Assembly: GCA_937996765.1 (NCBI GenBank)
Contig: CALKUG010000496.1
Coordinates: 1-7,759 of the forward strand
Reading direction: 5' to 3'
Source: an uncultured Ignavibacteria bacterium
Lineage (GTDB): Bacteria; Bacteroidota; Ignavibacteria; Ignavibacteriales; Ignavibacteriaceae
DNA length: 7,759 nucleotides
How positions within the stretch are numbered: the first letter of the stretch is position 1; every line of letters begins with the position of its first letter. Positions 1-6,786 of the stretch are shown here, piece by piece. A program made the position numbers and the translations under genes. A model generated the notes under the pieces. That model was not told the origin of the DNA. It saw nothing but the letters and a program-made list of their open reading frames with translations, and did no database searches.

Positions 1-102
1 AATTAGATAAGATAATCTCTTTGTAGTTCGATTTGCCGTGAGGAATTCGTTTTTTCATTGCAGTATGCTTTGTTTTTGGTGTGCGAAATATAGTGAAAAA
101 TT

Positions 103-235
103 GGGACAGAGGACATTGGACAGAGGTGATTGGGGAAAATCGGGACTCAGGAAAGAGGGAAAATTGAGAATGGAGAAAATCCATATGGGATTACACATTG
201 GTAGAAAACTAACGGCATTGTTTTCCCTCTGTCCC
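103..235. repeat. Degenerate GGACAGAGG direct and inverted repeats
   Basis: GGACAGAGG occurs at 104-112 and again at 118-126, a 14-base period. The exact reverse complement of GGGACAGAGG (103-112) is found at 226-235. In addition, AGAGGGAAAA at 154-163 is the exact reverse complement of 221-230. The pyrimidine block at 221-235 can therefore pair with either of two upstream purine blocks. The degenerate, phased look suggests decayed copies of an intergenic repeat unit, though chance in a low-complexity region is possible for the shorter matches. Confidence 0.5.
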
Positions 236-271
236 CTGTTCTTACACATCTGACCTGCTCTCTACCAATGT
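195..271. repeat. Perfect 11-bp inverted repeat
   Basis: ACATTGGTAGA at 195-205 is exactly reverse-complemented at 261-271, with 55 bases between the arms. It overlaps the purine/pyrimidine inverted repeat, so the two foldings interlock rather than nest. An 8-base direct repeat, TTACACAT, occurs at 191-198 and 242-249. No T-run follows, so it does not look like a simple terminator. It may be the boundary of a decayed repeat element. Confidence 0.45.
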
Positions 272-297
272 ATTTTAAGCCACAGAAGGTTTTTAAT

Positions 298-324
298 TTG
301 AAATTGGTTGTAAAAAACTATAAG
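298..324 (+). promoter_or_regulatory. Possible promoter for the yggS-led operon
   Basis: TTGAAA (298-303) and TATAAG (319-324) resemble sigma-70 -35 and -10 boxes, but the 15-base spacer is shorter than the usual 17. The site lies in the only sizeable non-coding stretch upstream of the gene series and would give a leader of only about 10-18 bases. This is a weak call based on position and loose consensus. Confidence 0.2.
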
Positions 325-341
325 TTAACTGTCTTAAATAA

Positions 342-1028
342 ATGTATATGATAAAAGAAAATTTACAACTGGTTCGTGACGGAATTTCAGAGGCGTGTGC
401 CAAATTTGGCAGAGCACCCGAAGAGGTTACTTTAATTGCTGTATCAAAAAATTTTGGTGCGGATGCAGTTATTGAAGCTTACAATGCAGGGCAACTCTGC
501 TTTGGCGAAAATCGTGCTCAGGAGTTCCGCGAGAAATCTCAACTTTGTCCACCGGAACTGCAATGGCATTTTATTGGTCACCTGCAAACCAACAAGGTGA
601 AGTATCTGGTGGGGAATGTTGCTTTTATTCACTCTATTGATTCTGTTGAACTGGTGCAAGAGATTCAAAAATATGCGGCAAAACTTGGAGTGGTACAAAA
701 GATTTTAATTGAGTTTAAAACCTCGGAAGAAGAGAGTAAATTCGGTATTACCACCAAGCAACAGTTGTTAAATGTACTTAACTTTGCTACCGAGGCAAGC
801 AATGTGGAACCTGTGGGACTTATGACTATTGCCCCGTTTACCGATGACGAGCAAATGATTACTCAAAGTTTTGTAACTCTTCGTAATCTTAGAGATGAGT
901 TACAGGCCGAAGGTTATACTTTACCGCATCTTTCAATGGGTATGAGCTCCGACTATCAGTTTGCCATTCGCGAAGGTGCAACGATGGTTAGGGTTGGTTC
1001 GTCAATTTTTGGAACACGAGTTTATTAA
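342..1028 (+). CDS. yggS: YggS/PLPBP-family pyridoxal-phosphate homeostasis protein
   Basis: This is a single-domain PLP-binding protein of the YggS/YlmE/PROSC family. The family folds as an alanine-racemase-like TIM barrel without racemase activity and helps keep PLP and amino/keto-acid pools balanced in the cytoplasm. Visible family motifs are the PLP Schiff-base lysine in AVSK (K36), GENRAQE (55-61), HFIGHLQTNK (76-85), IHSIDS (96-101), EESKFGI (130-136), GLMTI (159-163), LSMGMSSDY (197-205) and the phosphate-binding VRVGSSIFG (216-224). At 228 residues it is full length for the family. The start could be the ATG at 342 or the one at 348 (MIKENL), which looks more typical of the family. 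Neither has a Shine-Dalgarno sequence. It heads the series and lies 9 bases before divIVA, as ylmE precedes divIVA more distantly in Bacillus. Confidence 0.95.
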   Translation: MYMIKENLQLVRDGISEACAKFGRAPEEVTLIAVSKNFGADAVIEAYNAGQLCFGENRAQEFREKSQLCPPELQWHFIGHLQTNKVKYLVGNVAFIHSIDSVELVQEIQKYAAKLGVVQKILIEFKTSEEESKFGITTKQQLLNVLNFATEASNVEPVGLMTIAPFTDDEQMITQSFVTLRNLRDELQAEGYTLPHLSMGMSSDYQFAIREGATMVRVGSSIFGTRVY

Positions 1029-1037
1029 TAGTATCGT

Positions 1038-1592
1038 ATGAAATTAACACCGCAACAAATCAAAAAACGTGAATTTACTAAACAACTTAGAGGTTATTCG
1101 GTTGAAGAGGTTGATTCGTTTTTAGAGCATATTGCCGAAGAGTTTGACGAAGTTACGCGCAGGAACGAAGAGTTGCAACGGCGTATTGGTGAGCTGGAAA
1201 AACAAACTTTGGATATTAAGCAAATCGAAAAAAATATTCAAGATACTCTTCTCAAAAATACCGATAACCCTTCTCGAGCAATTGACTCGGCAAAAAAGCA
1301 GGCATCACTTATTATTAAGGAAGCTGAAGTTAAAGCTGCTTATTTACTCGAAAAGGTGCGCAAACAAGAGCTTGAAGTTCAAGAATCCATTTTTGCATTG
1401 ATGCAGGAGCGAAATGTGGTTCTTGCTAAATTAAAAGCCCTGGTTCTTGCACAATCTTCGGCTTTAAACATCGCTTTGCAGGAAATAGAACAAGAAAGTA
1501 TTGAAGATGTTCTCAGTAGGGCATCACAAGAACCCGAACAAGAAACTAAAACAACCATTGACATTGCAAATATTGTAGGAAAAATAGTATGA
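1038..1592 (+). CDS. DivIVA-domain coiled-coil protein
   Basis: The N-terminus (1-30) is the DivIVA lipid-binding domain: it opens MKLTPQQIKKREF and continues RGYSVEEVDSFL (18-29), the family hallmark in which the basic and hydrophobic residues of the first turn contact curved membrane. Heptad-like segments at about 31-75 and 85-155 predict long coiled coils for dimerisation. The tail (about 156-184) is acidic and probably disordered. DivIVA/GpsB proteins gather at negatively curved membrane at poles and septa and recruit division, growth or segregation factors. What this one recruits cannot be read from the sequence. It starts 9 bases after yggS without a clear ribosome binding site, and its stop overlaps the next start (ATGA), which suggests translational coupling. 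At 184 residues it is close to the size of Bacillus DivIVA. Family assignment is strong and the specific role is inferred. Confidence 0.92.
   Translation: MKLTPQQIKKREFTKQLRGYSVEEVDSFLEHIAEEFDEVTRRNEELQRRIGELEKQTLDIKQIEKNIQDTLLKNTDNPSRAIDSAKKQASLIIKEAEVKAAYLLEKVRKQELEVQESIFALMQERNVVLAKLKALVLAQSSALNIALQEIEQESIEDVLSRASQEPEQETKTTIDIANIVGKIV
1577..1580 (+). promoter_or_regulatory. Ribosome binding site for the nucleoside phosphorylase
   Basis: AGGA lies 8 bases before the ATG at 1589, inside the end of the divIVA reading frame. It supports the overlapping ATGA start and is one of the few good Shine-Dalgarno matches in the window. Confidence 0.55.
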
Positions 1593-2410
1593 GCCCATTA
1601 CTCCAAAAAATTGATGAAACCCTTGTAGCACTCCGTAGCAAAGTTACAGGTGAGTACCCTATAGGTATTATTTTAGGCACGGGACTCGGTTCCATGGTTA
1701 ACGATATAGCCATTGAACAGACCATTGATTACGAGGAAATACCTCACTTTCCGCTTTCAACCGTTGAATCGCACAAAGGCAAATTGGTGTTTGGCGAACT
1801 TTCGGGTAAAAAAGTGGTTGCTATGCAGGGTCGCTTTCACTATTACGAGGGCTACACCATGCAGCAAATTACTTACCCTGTAAGGGTGATGAAGATGTTA
1901 GGTGTTAAAACCCTGATTGTTTCAAACGCCTGTGGCGGAATGAATCCGCACTACAGACGCGGGGATGTTATGATAATGTCCGATCATATTAACCTTTTGG
2001 GCGATAACCCGTTAATTGGCAAAAACGAAGATTCTTTTGGTCCTCGCTTTCCCGATATGAGTGAACCCTACTCAAACGAGTTAATAGCTTTAGCCGAAGA
2101 GGTTGCCCTCGAACACAAAATTAAAGTGCACAAAGGTGTTTATGTTGCCGTATCGGGACCCAATCTCGAAACAAAAGCCGAGTACCGTTTTTTACGTGCA
2201 ATTGGCGCGGATGTGGTTGGTATGTCAACCGTTCCTGAGTGTATTGTGGCAAATCACATGGGAGTAAAAGTATTGGGAATAAGCATCATTACCGATGAAT
2301 GCTTCCCTGATGCTTTGAAACCAGTTGAATTACCGGAATTATTAGAAGCAGCGGGTAAAGCTGAGCCCAAAATGACAACAATAATTAAAGAAGTTCTCAG
2401 AAAACTGTAA
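1589..2410 (+). CDS. Purine nucleoside phosphorylase, trimeric PNP/MTAP family
   Basis: The enzyme cleaves purine (deoxy)nucleosides with phosphate to free base and (deoxy)ribose 1-phosphate in cytoplasmic purine salvage. It is 273 residues, typical for the trimeric family. Motifs in order are the phosphate-binding GTGLGS (30-35), SHKG around H62, GRFHYYEGY (81-89), SNACGGMNP (112-120), SGPNLETKAEYR (189-200), and VGMSTVPE (210-217). By alignment from memory to human PNP, E194 matches base-binding E201, and M212/S213 match M219/S220. The residue at the human N243 position appears to be Asp (D236, in IITDECFPDAL), as in MTAP-like enzymes, while the Glu is PNP-like, so the 6-oxo versus 6-amino purine preference is uncertain. 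The start overlaps the divIVA stop. The next gene begins 2 bases after the stop. Confidence 0.93.
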   Translation: MSPLLQKIDETLVALRSKVTGEYPIGIILGTGLGSMVNDIAIEQTIDYEEIPHFPLSTVESHKGKLVFGELSGKKVVAMQGRFHYYEGYTMQQITYPVRVMKMLGVKTLIVSNACGGMNPHYRRGDVMIMSDHINLLGDNPLIGKNEDSFGPRFPDMSEPYSNELIALAEEVALEHKIKVHKGVYVAVSGPNLETKAEYRFLRAIGADVVGMSTVPECIVANHMGVKVLGISIITDECFPDALKPVELPELLEAAGKAEPKMTTIIKEVLRKL

Positions 2411-2412
2411 CA

Positions 2413-3042
2413 ATGAACCGAGCCCTCACCAACAACAGTGGTTACATTTTATTAGTGCTTGCGGTGCTTGCAGGGATTGTTTTACCCCAATTACAACCCG
2501 GAGCTGCAGGTAAACTACTCCTTGTTTTCAGTGCAGGGATGGGGTTGCTGAGCGGTTGGTACATTTACTTTACCCCCAATATAAAACAAACCGTTATGTC
2601 CGTGGTTCTTACACTTTTAATTACCGCCTCGGCGTACGTTCTGATAGTTGCCATAGCCCTACCCTCGGCACAGTCGTTTTTGTTTGTTACTGATGTTCTT
2701 TTTTCTTCTAGTGTGGTTGCTTTGGGCACTTTGTTAGGACTTTTTGCCGCCGGGTTTCACGAACAGAAAAAAACTATCGAAAAAAATGCTCATACCGGCA
2801 GCCAACAACCGAGCACTCTTTCGGTTCCGGTTCAGGAAGCGAATGCTTCGTTAAAAGAGATTCTCCGTGTAAAAAATGAAACTTCCGAAGAGGTAAGCAG
2901 ATTAAAAACCGAGAAAAGTCGGTTGGTTTCTGACATCAAACGGATAATTCATACAGAATTAGAGCTCATTAATAGGTACGAAAAAGAAAACAATGAGTTT
3001 TTTGTTAAAAAAATAACTGCAGAAAACCGTACAGATTTGTAA
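2413..3042 (+). CDS. Unrecognised four-helix membrane protein with cytoplasmic coiled-coil tail
   Basis: I do not recognise this 209-residue protein. Four hydrophobic segments are visible at about 11-27, 33-53, 60-83 and 88-114. Positive charges lie at the N-terminus (R3), in the second loop (K58) and just after helix four (K119, K120, K124), which predicts both ends in the cytoplasm. The remaining part has a polar Ser/Gln-rich linker (about 125-142) followed by a charged, heptad-like helix (about 143-198), probably a coiled coil. No signal peptide cleavage site, enzyme motif or transporter signature is seen. It begins 2 bases after the nucleoside phosphorylase stop, with no clear Shine-Dalgarno, so it is probably translated by coupling. 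It occupies the stretch between divIVA and ileS. A link to DivIVA through coiled-coil contact is possible but pure inference. It is not YlmG/YggT-like, which has two helices. Confidence 0.8.
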   Translation: MNRALTNNSGYILLVLAVLAGIVLPQLQPGAAGKLLLVFSAGMGLLSGWYIYFTPNIKQTVMSVVLTLLITASAYVLIVAIALPSAQSFLFVTDVLFSSSVVALGTLLGLFAAGFHEQKKTIEKNAHTGSQQPSTLSVPVQEANASLKEILRVKNETSEEVSRLKTEKSRLVSDIKRIIHTELELINRYEKENNEFFVKKITAENRTDL

Positions 3043-3075
3043 ATTTGCAGTCTATTTATTTTTGAACTAAGGTCT

Positions 3076-6000
3076 ATGTTTAAACAATATACTGAAAGCG
3101 TAAGCTACCCTGCTCTTGAGGAGCAAATCCTCAAGTTTTGGAAAGAACAACAAATTTTTGAAAAAAGTATTTCTACCCGTCCCGAGGAGAAATCATTTAC
3201 TTTTTATGAGGGTCCCCCTACAGCAAACGGTCGGCCGGGCATTCACCATGTAATGGCAAGAACACTAAAAGATTTAGTGTGTAGGTATAAAACACTCAAT
3301 GGTTACCGGGTTCATCGCAAAGCCGGATGGGATACCCACGGGTTACCTGTTGAAATTGAAGTGGAAAAAGCACTCGGAATAAAAAGTAAAAGCGAGATTC
3401 CGCTTTTTGGTGTAGAAAAATACAATACTGCTTGTCGCGACTCGGTGTTTACCTACAAAGATTTGTGGGAAAAAATGACCGACAGAATGGGTTATTGGAT
3501 AGACCTTGAAACCGCCTATGTTACCTGCACTAATGAGTATATAGAATCGGTGTGGTGGTCGCTTAAAACACTGTTCGACAAAGGGCTCATTTATAAAGAT
3601 TATAAAATAGTACCGCAAGACCCTCGTTCCGAAACAGTGCTCTCCTCGCACGAGTTGGCGCTGGGCTACAGAATGACCAAAGACCCCTCGGTTTATGTTT
3701 TGTTCAAACTTGTGGATGAAGATGCCCAGATATTAGTATGGACAACAACCCCCTGGACTCTCATTTCGAACGTTGCTTTGGCAGTGGGTGCAGATGTTGA
3801 CTATGTAAAAATTGACCTCAACGGAAAGCATATTATACTTGCTAAAGAGCGTCTTTCGGTAATTGATGGAGAGTATGTAATCCTTTCTGAGTTCAAAGGT
3901 TCTACTTTAGAGACAAAGAAGTACGAACAATTGATGAACTACATTACACCCAATAAAGAAGCTTTTTATGTGATTTGCGGTGATTTTGTAAGCACTGCTG
4001 ATGGCTCGGGTGTGGTGCATATTGCCCCCGCTTTTGGTGCCGATGACTTTGAAATCTCAAAGCGTTACGGTTTGCCTATGTTACAACCCGTTACACGTGC
4101 AGGTAAATTTACTGAAGAAATAACCGATTTTGCCGGTCAGTTTGTAAAGGATGCCGACCAAGGTATTATAGCAAAATTACGTGCCGAAGGTAAATTATTC
4201 CGTAAAGAAACTATTGAGCATAGCTATCCGTTTAGCTGGCGCTTCCCTGATGTTCCCATTATTTATTTTGCTCGCGACTCATGGTTTATAAAAACCACCT
4301 CGATTGCCGACAAAATGGTAGAGCTGAACAAAACCATTAATTGGTATCCGCCGGAAGTTGGCTCGGGCAGATTTGGTAATTGGTTAGAGGAAAATAAGGA
4401 CTGGGCACTATCGCGCGATAGATTCTGGGCAACCCCTCTTCCTATTTGGGTTGCAGAAGATGGCGATATGATTGCCGTTGGCAGTATCGAAGAACTTAAA
4501 GCCGGTATTTACATCAATAACGATGGTAGCAGAACACCGGTTTCGGAACTGGAAACTATAGACCTCCATAAACCCTTTGTTGACCATATTATTTTTGAAA
4601 AAGACGGCAAAGAGTTTAAACGTACTCCTGAATTGATAGACGTATGGTACGATTCTGGTGCTATGCCTTTTGCACAGTACCATTACCCATTCGAAAATAA
4701 AGAATGGTTCGAAAACAATTTCCCTGCCGATTTTATTTCGGAAGGTATTGACCAAACAAGGGGTTGGTTTTATACACTGCACGCCATCAGCACCATGCTG
4801 TTTGGAAAGGTTGCCTACAAAAACATTTTAGTGAATGATTTGATTTTGGATGATAAAGGACAAAAGATGTCCAAATCCAAAGGCAATACCGTGGATCCGT
4901 TTATTTTGTTTGATAAATATGGAGCCGATGCAACCCGCTGGTATCTGATTGTTAACAGTCCCCCTTGGCGACCAACACTTTTCAACGAAAAAGATTTAGC
5001 TGAAGTACATAGTAAGTTTTTTGGTACGTTATTAAATACCTATAACTTTTTTGCTCTGTATGCAAACGTGGATGGTTTTACACATCAAGAAGAAAAAGTA
5101 CCATTTTCAGAGAGACCTGAAATTGATAGATGGATACTTTCGGCTTTAAATCGCACCATCGAAGAGTTTAAAGAGTATTTAGATAATTACGATGTTACCA
5201 AAGCCGGAAGAGTACTCACCAAATTTGTGCTGGATGAACTTTCGAATTGGTATGTAAGAAGAAGCAGACGCCGTTTCTGGAAAGCGGAGATGAACAAAGC
5301 AAAACTCTCTGCTTATCAAACATTGTACGAATGTTTAGAAAAAACTGCCGTATTGCTCTCGCCAATAGCTCCGTTTTTTGCAGAGGAATTGTATCGCAAC
5401 CTTAACACTGCAACAGGATTAAGGGAAACTGAGTCGGTACATCTTTCAATATTCCCTGAAGTTGAGTATCGCGATAAGCAACTCGAACGTAAAATGGAAC
5501 TTGCCCAGCAAGTGGTATTTTTAGTGCGTTCTATGCGCGCAAAAAACAACCTCAAGGTACGTCAGCCACTTAAAAAGATGCTTGTTTCAGCCGGAAAAGA
5601 AAATAATGAAGCATTGGCCGATATGACAGAAGTGGTATTAGATGAGCTCAACATAAAAGAATTAGAAATCCTTTCGGATGATAACGGTGTGGTTGAGAAA
5701 TCAGCAAAACCAAATTTCAAAGCCATAGGGCCTAAATTTGGTAAAAAAGCCAACCCCGTTGCAAATGCAATTAGAGGATTTGGAGTTGCCGAAATAAAGC
5801 AGCTTGAATCCGGAAACGATGTTGTTCTCACACTCGATGGTGAGGAGATAGCAATAAGTAAAGAATTTGTTGAAATAATTAGCACACAAATTACCGGCTG
5901 GCTTGTAGAAAGCGAAGATGGTGTGACCGTAGCAGTTGATTTAGAGTTAACTCCTGAGTTAATTGCAGAAGGCAATGCCCGCGAATTTGTTAATCGCGTA

Positions 6001-6222
6001 CAAAACATGCGAAAAGACGCAGGATTTGATGTAACAGATAAAATTAACATAACTTTTACATCAAATGTGCAACTTGTAGAATCAGTTCGTATGTTTGAAG
6101 AGTATATTTGTGGTGAAACTCTGGCTGAAGTTATAAATCATTCAGAGCCAATCTCGGGTTTCATACAGCAATGGAGCATAGCTGAATTTGAATGTTCCAT
6201 CGGAGTAGAAAAATTAAATTAA
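3076..6222 (+). CDS. ileS: Isoleucyl-tRNA synthetase, type 2 (eukaryote-like)
   Basis: Class Ia synthetase that charges tRNA-Ile and edits valine. In order: ATP-binding signature GIHH (55-58) within PPTANGRPGIHH, then GWDTHGLPVE (94-103). The CP1 editing domain shows WTTTPWTL (222-229) and GSGVVHIAPAFGADD (310-324), whose last Asp pair includes the expected editing Asp, so editing looks intact. The catalytic core resumes with DWALSRDRFWATPLPIW (442-458), DVWYDSG (522-528), GIDQTRGWFY (557-566) and KMSKS (597-601). An anticodon-binding helical domain (about 690-860) and a C-terminal domain follow. There is no Cys-rich C-terminal zinc finger, and the KAIGPKFGKKANPV stretch and 1048-residue length fit type 2. 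Such enzymes are typically mupirocin-tolerant. The usual HXGH signature is swapped to GXHH. An AAGG lies only 3 bases before the ATG, so initiation signals are weak. Confidence 0.98.
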   Translation: MFKQYTESVSYPALEEQILKFWKEQQIFEKSISTRPEEKSFTFYEGPPTANGRPGIHHVMARTLKDLVCRYKTLNGYRVHRKAGWDTHGLPVEIEVEKALGIKSKSEIPLFGVEKYNTACRDSVFTYKDLWEKMTDRMGYWIDLETAYVTCTNEYIESVWWSLKTLFDKGLIYKDYKIVPQDPRSETVLSSHELALGYRMTKDPSVYVLFKLVDEDAQILVWTTTPWTLISNVALAVGADVDYVKIDLNGKHIILAKERLSVIDGEYVILSEFKGSTLETKKYEQLMNYITPNKEAFYVICGDFVSTADGSGVVHIAPAFGADDFEISKRYGLPMLQPVTRAGKFTEEITDFAGQFVKDADQGIIAKLRAEGKLFRKETIEHSYPFSWRFPDVPIIYFARDSWFIKTTSIADKMVELNKTINWYPPEVGSGRFGNWLEENKDWALSRDRFWATPLPIWVAEDGDMIAVGSIEELKAGIYINNDGSRTPVSELETIDLHKPFVDHIIFEKDGKEFKRTPELIDVWYDSGAMPFAQYHYPFENKEWFENNFPADFISEGIDQTRGWFYTLHAISTMLFGKVAYKNILVNDLILDDKGQKMSKSKGNTVDPFILFDKYGADATRWYLIVNSPPWRPTLFNEKDLAEVHSKFFGTLLNTYNFFALYANVDGFTHQEEKVPFSERPEIDRWILSALNRTIEEFKEYLDNYDVTKAGRVLTKFVLDELSNWYVRRSRRRFWKAEMNKAKLSAYQTLYECLEKTAVLLSPIAPFFAEELYRNLNTATGLRETESVHLSIFPEVEYRDKQLERKMELAQQVVFLVRSMRAKNNLKVRQPLKKMLVSAGKENNEALADMTEVVLDELNIKELEILSDDNGVVEKSAKPNFKAIGPKFGKKANPVANAIRGFGVAEIKQLESGNDVVLTLDGEEIAISKEFVEIISTQITGWLVESEDGVTVAVDLELTPELIAEGNAREFVNRVQNMRKDAGFDVTDKINITFTSNVQLVESVRMFEEYICGETLAEVINHSEPISGFIQQWSIAEFECSIGVEKLN

Positions 6223-6228
6223 CTGATT

Positions 6229-6232
6229 GGAG
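6229..6232 (+). promoter_or_regulatory. Ribosome binding site for the DksA-like gene
   Basis: GGAG lies 5 bases before the ATG at 6238 in the 15-base gap after ileS. It supports translation of the full-length protein including its Lys-rich tail, rather than only the DksA core from the internal Met 184. Confidence 0.6.
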
Positions 6233-6237
6233 ATAGC

Positions 6238-6786
6238 ATGGCTAAGAAACCGGCATCTAAAACGGTAAAAAAGGCAGCTCCCGCAAAAAAAGCAGTGGCA
6301 AAAGCCGAAACAAAAGTTGCAAAACCGGCAACACCCAAAAAAGCTGCAAGTAAACCTGTAGCACCCGCAAAAAAAGTTGCTGTAAAATCAACGGCTAAAG
6401 TTGCGCCCCAACCGGCAAAAAAGGCAGCACCCGTAAAAAAAGCAGAAGTAAAACCGGTTAAAAAAGCAGAAGTAAAGGTTGCTCCTGCAAAAAAAGCAGT
6501 TCCTGCAAAAAAAGTGGTTGCTAAAGTAGAAGCTAAAGCTACCAAAGCCGTTAAAACAGTAGTTAAACCTACCCCTGCAAAAAAAGCAGCGGTTCAGGAA
6601 GTAGCCCCTGTTAAAAAAGTGACCAAAACTGCCGCTAAAATTGTAGCACCACCGGAACCAAAGCCGGAAAAAAAGTCGGTTAAACCAACTCCTCCACCGG
6701 TAGTTGCCGCGGCTACTAAAAAAGTTGCACCTGTTGCACCGGTAAAACCCAAAGTTGAACCTGAAAAAATTGTTCATAAAACAAAT
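6238..6786 (+). repeat. Coding low-complexity A-rich repeat tract
   Basis: The tail-coding part of the DksA-like gene consists of imperfect short repeats centred on CCTGCAAAAAAAGCA and close variants. Seven runs of exactly seven A occur, starting at 6285, 6369, 6435, 6489, 6507, 6579 and 6668, and there are further runs of six. Most encode Lys-Lys. Such DNA is prone to repeat expansion and contraction, so the tail length probably varies among relatives. It also creates assembly and indel risk. Confidence 0.8.

Larger units (their letters stand above)
1..341. other. Non-coding leader region with degenerate repeats
   Basis: No convincing gene lies here. Short open frames on both strands overlap each other and encode low-complexity peptides with no recognisable domain. 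The interval holds a purine-rich stretch (about 103-180) built from imperfect copies of a GGACAGAGG-like unit, followed by a pyrimidine-rich stretch (221-240) that is partly its reverse complement. The last 50 bases before the first gene are AT-rich and may hold its promoter. No tail of an upstream gene is recognised at the left edge. Confidence 0.6.

Noticed and set aside
38..253. Open frames of 64-71 codons on both strands in the leader region
   Set aside because: They overlap each other, follow the degenerate repeats, have no ribosome binding site and give no recognisable protein.
3036..3064. Bacteroidota-type promoter (TTTG ... TATTTTTG) before ileS
   Set aside because: The -7-like box TATTTTTG at 3057-3064 matches TAnnTTTG, but the spacing to the upstream TTTG (17 bases) is short, and the transcript start would fall almost on the ATG at 3076. 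Chance in AT-rich DNA is likely.
5562..6050. 162-codon antisense frame inside ileS
   Set aside because: Ser/Thr-rich shadow of a clearly conserved IleRS C-terminal region.
6485..6590. Repeated CCTGCAAAAAAAG units considered as a CRISPR-like or intergenic repeat array
   Set aside because: The units are in frame within a coding sequence, irregularly spaced and encode the Pro-Ala-Lys-Lys tail.
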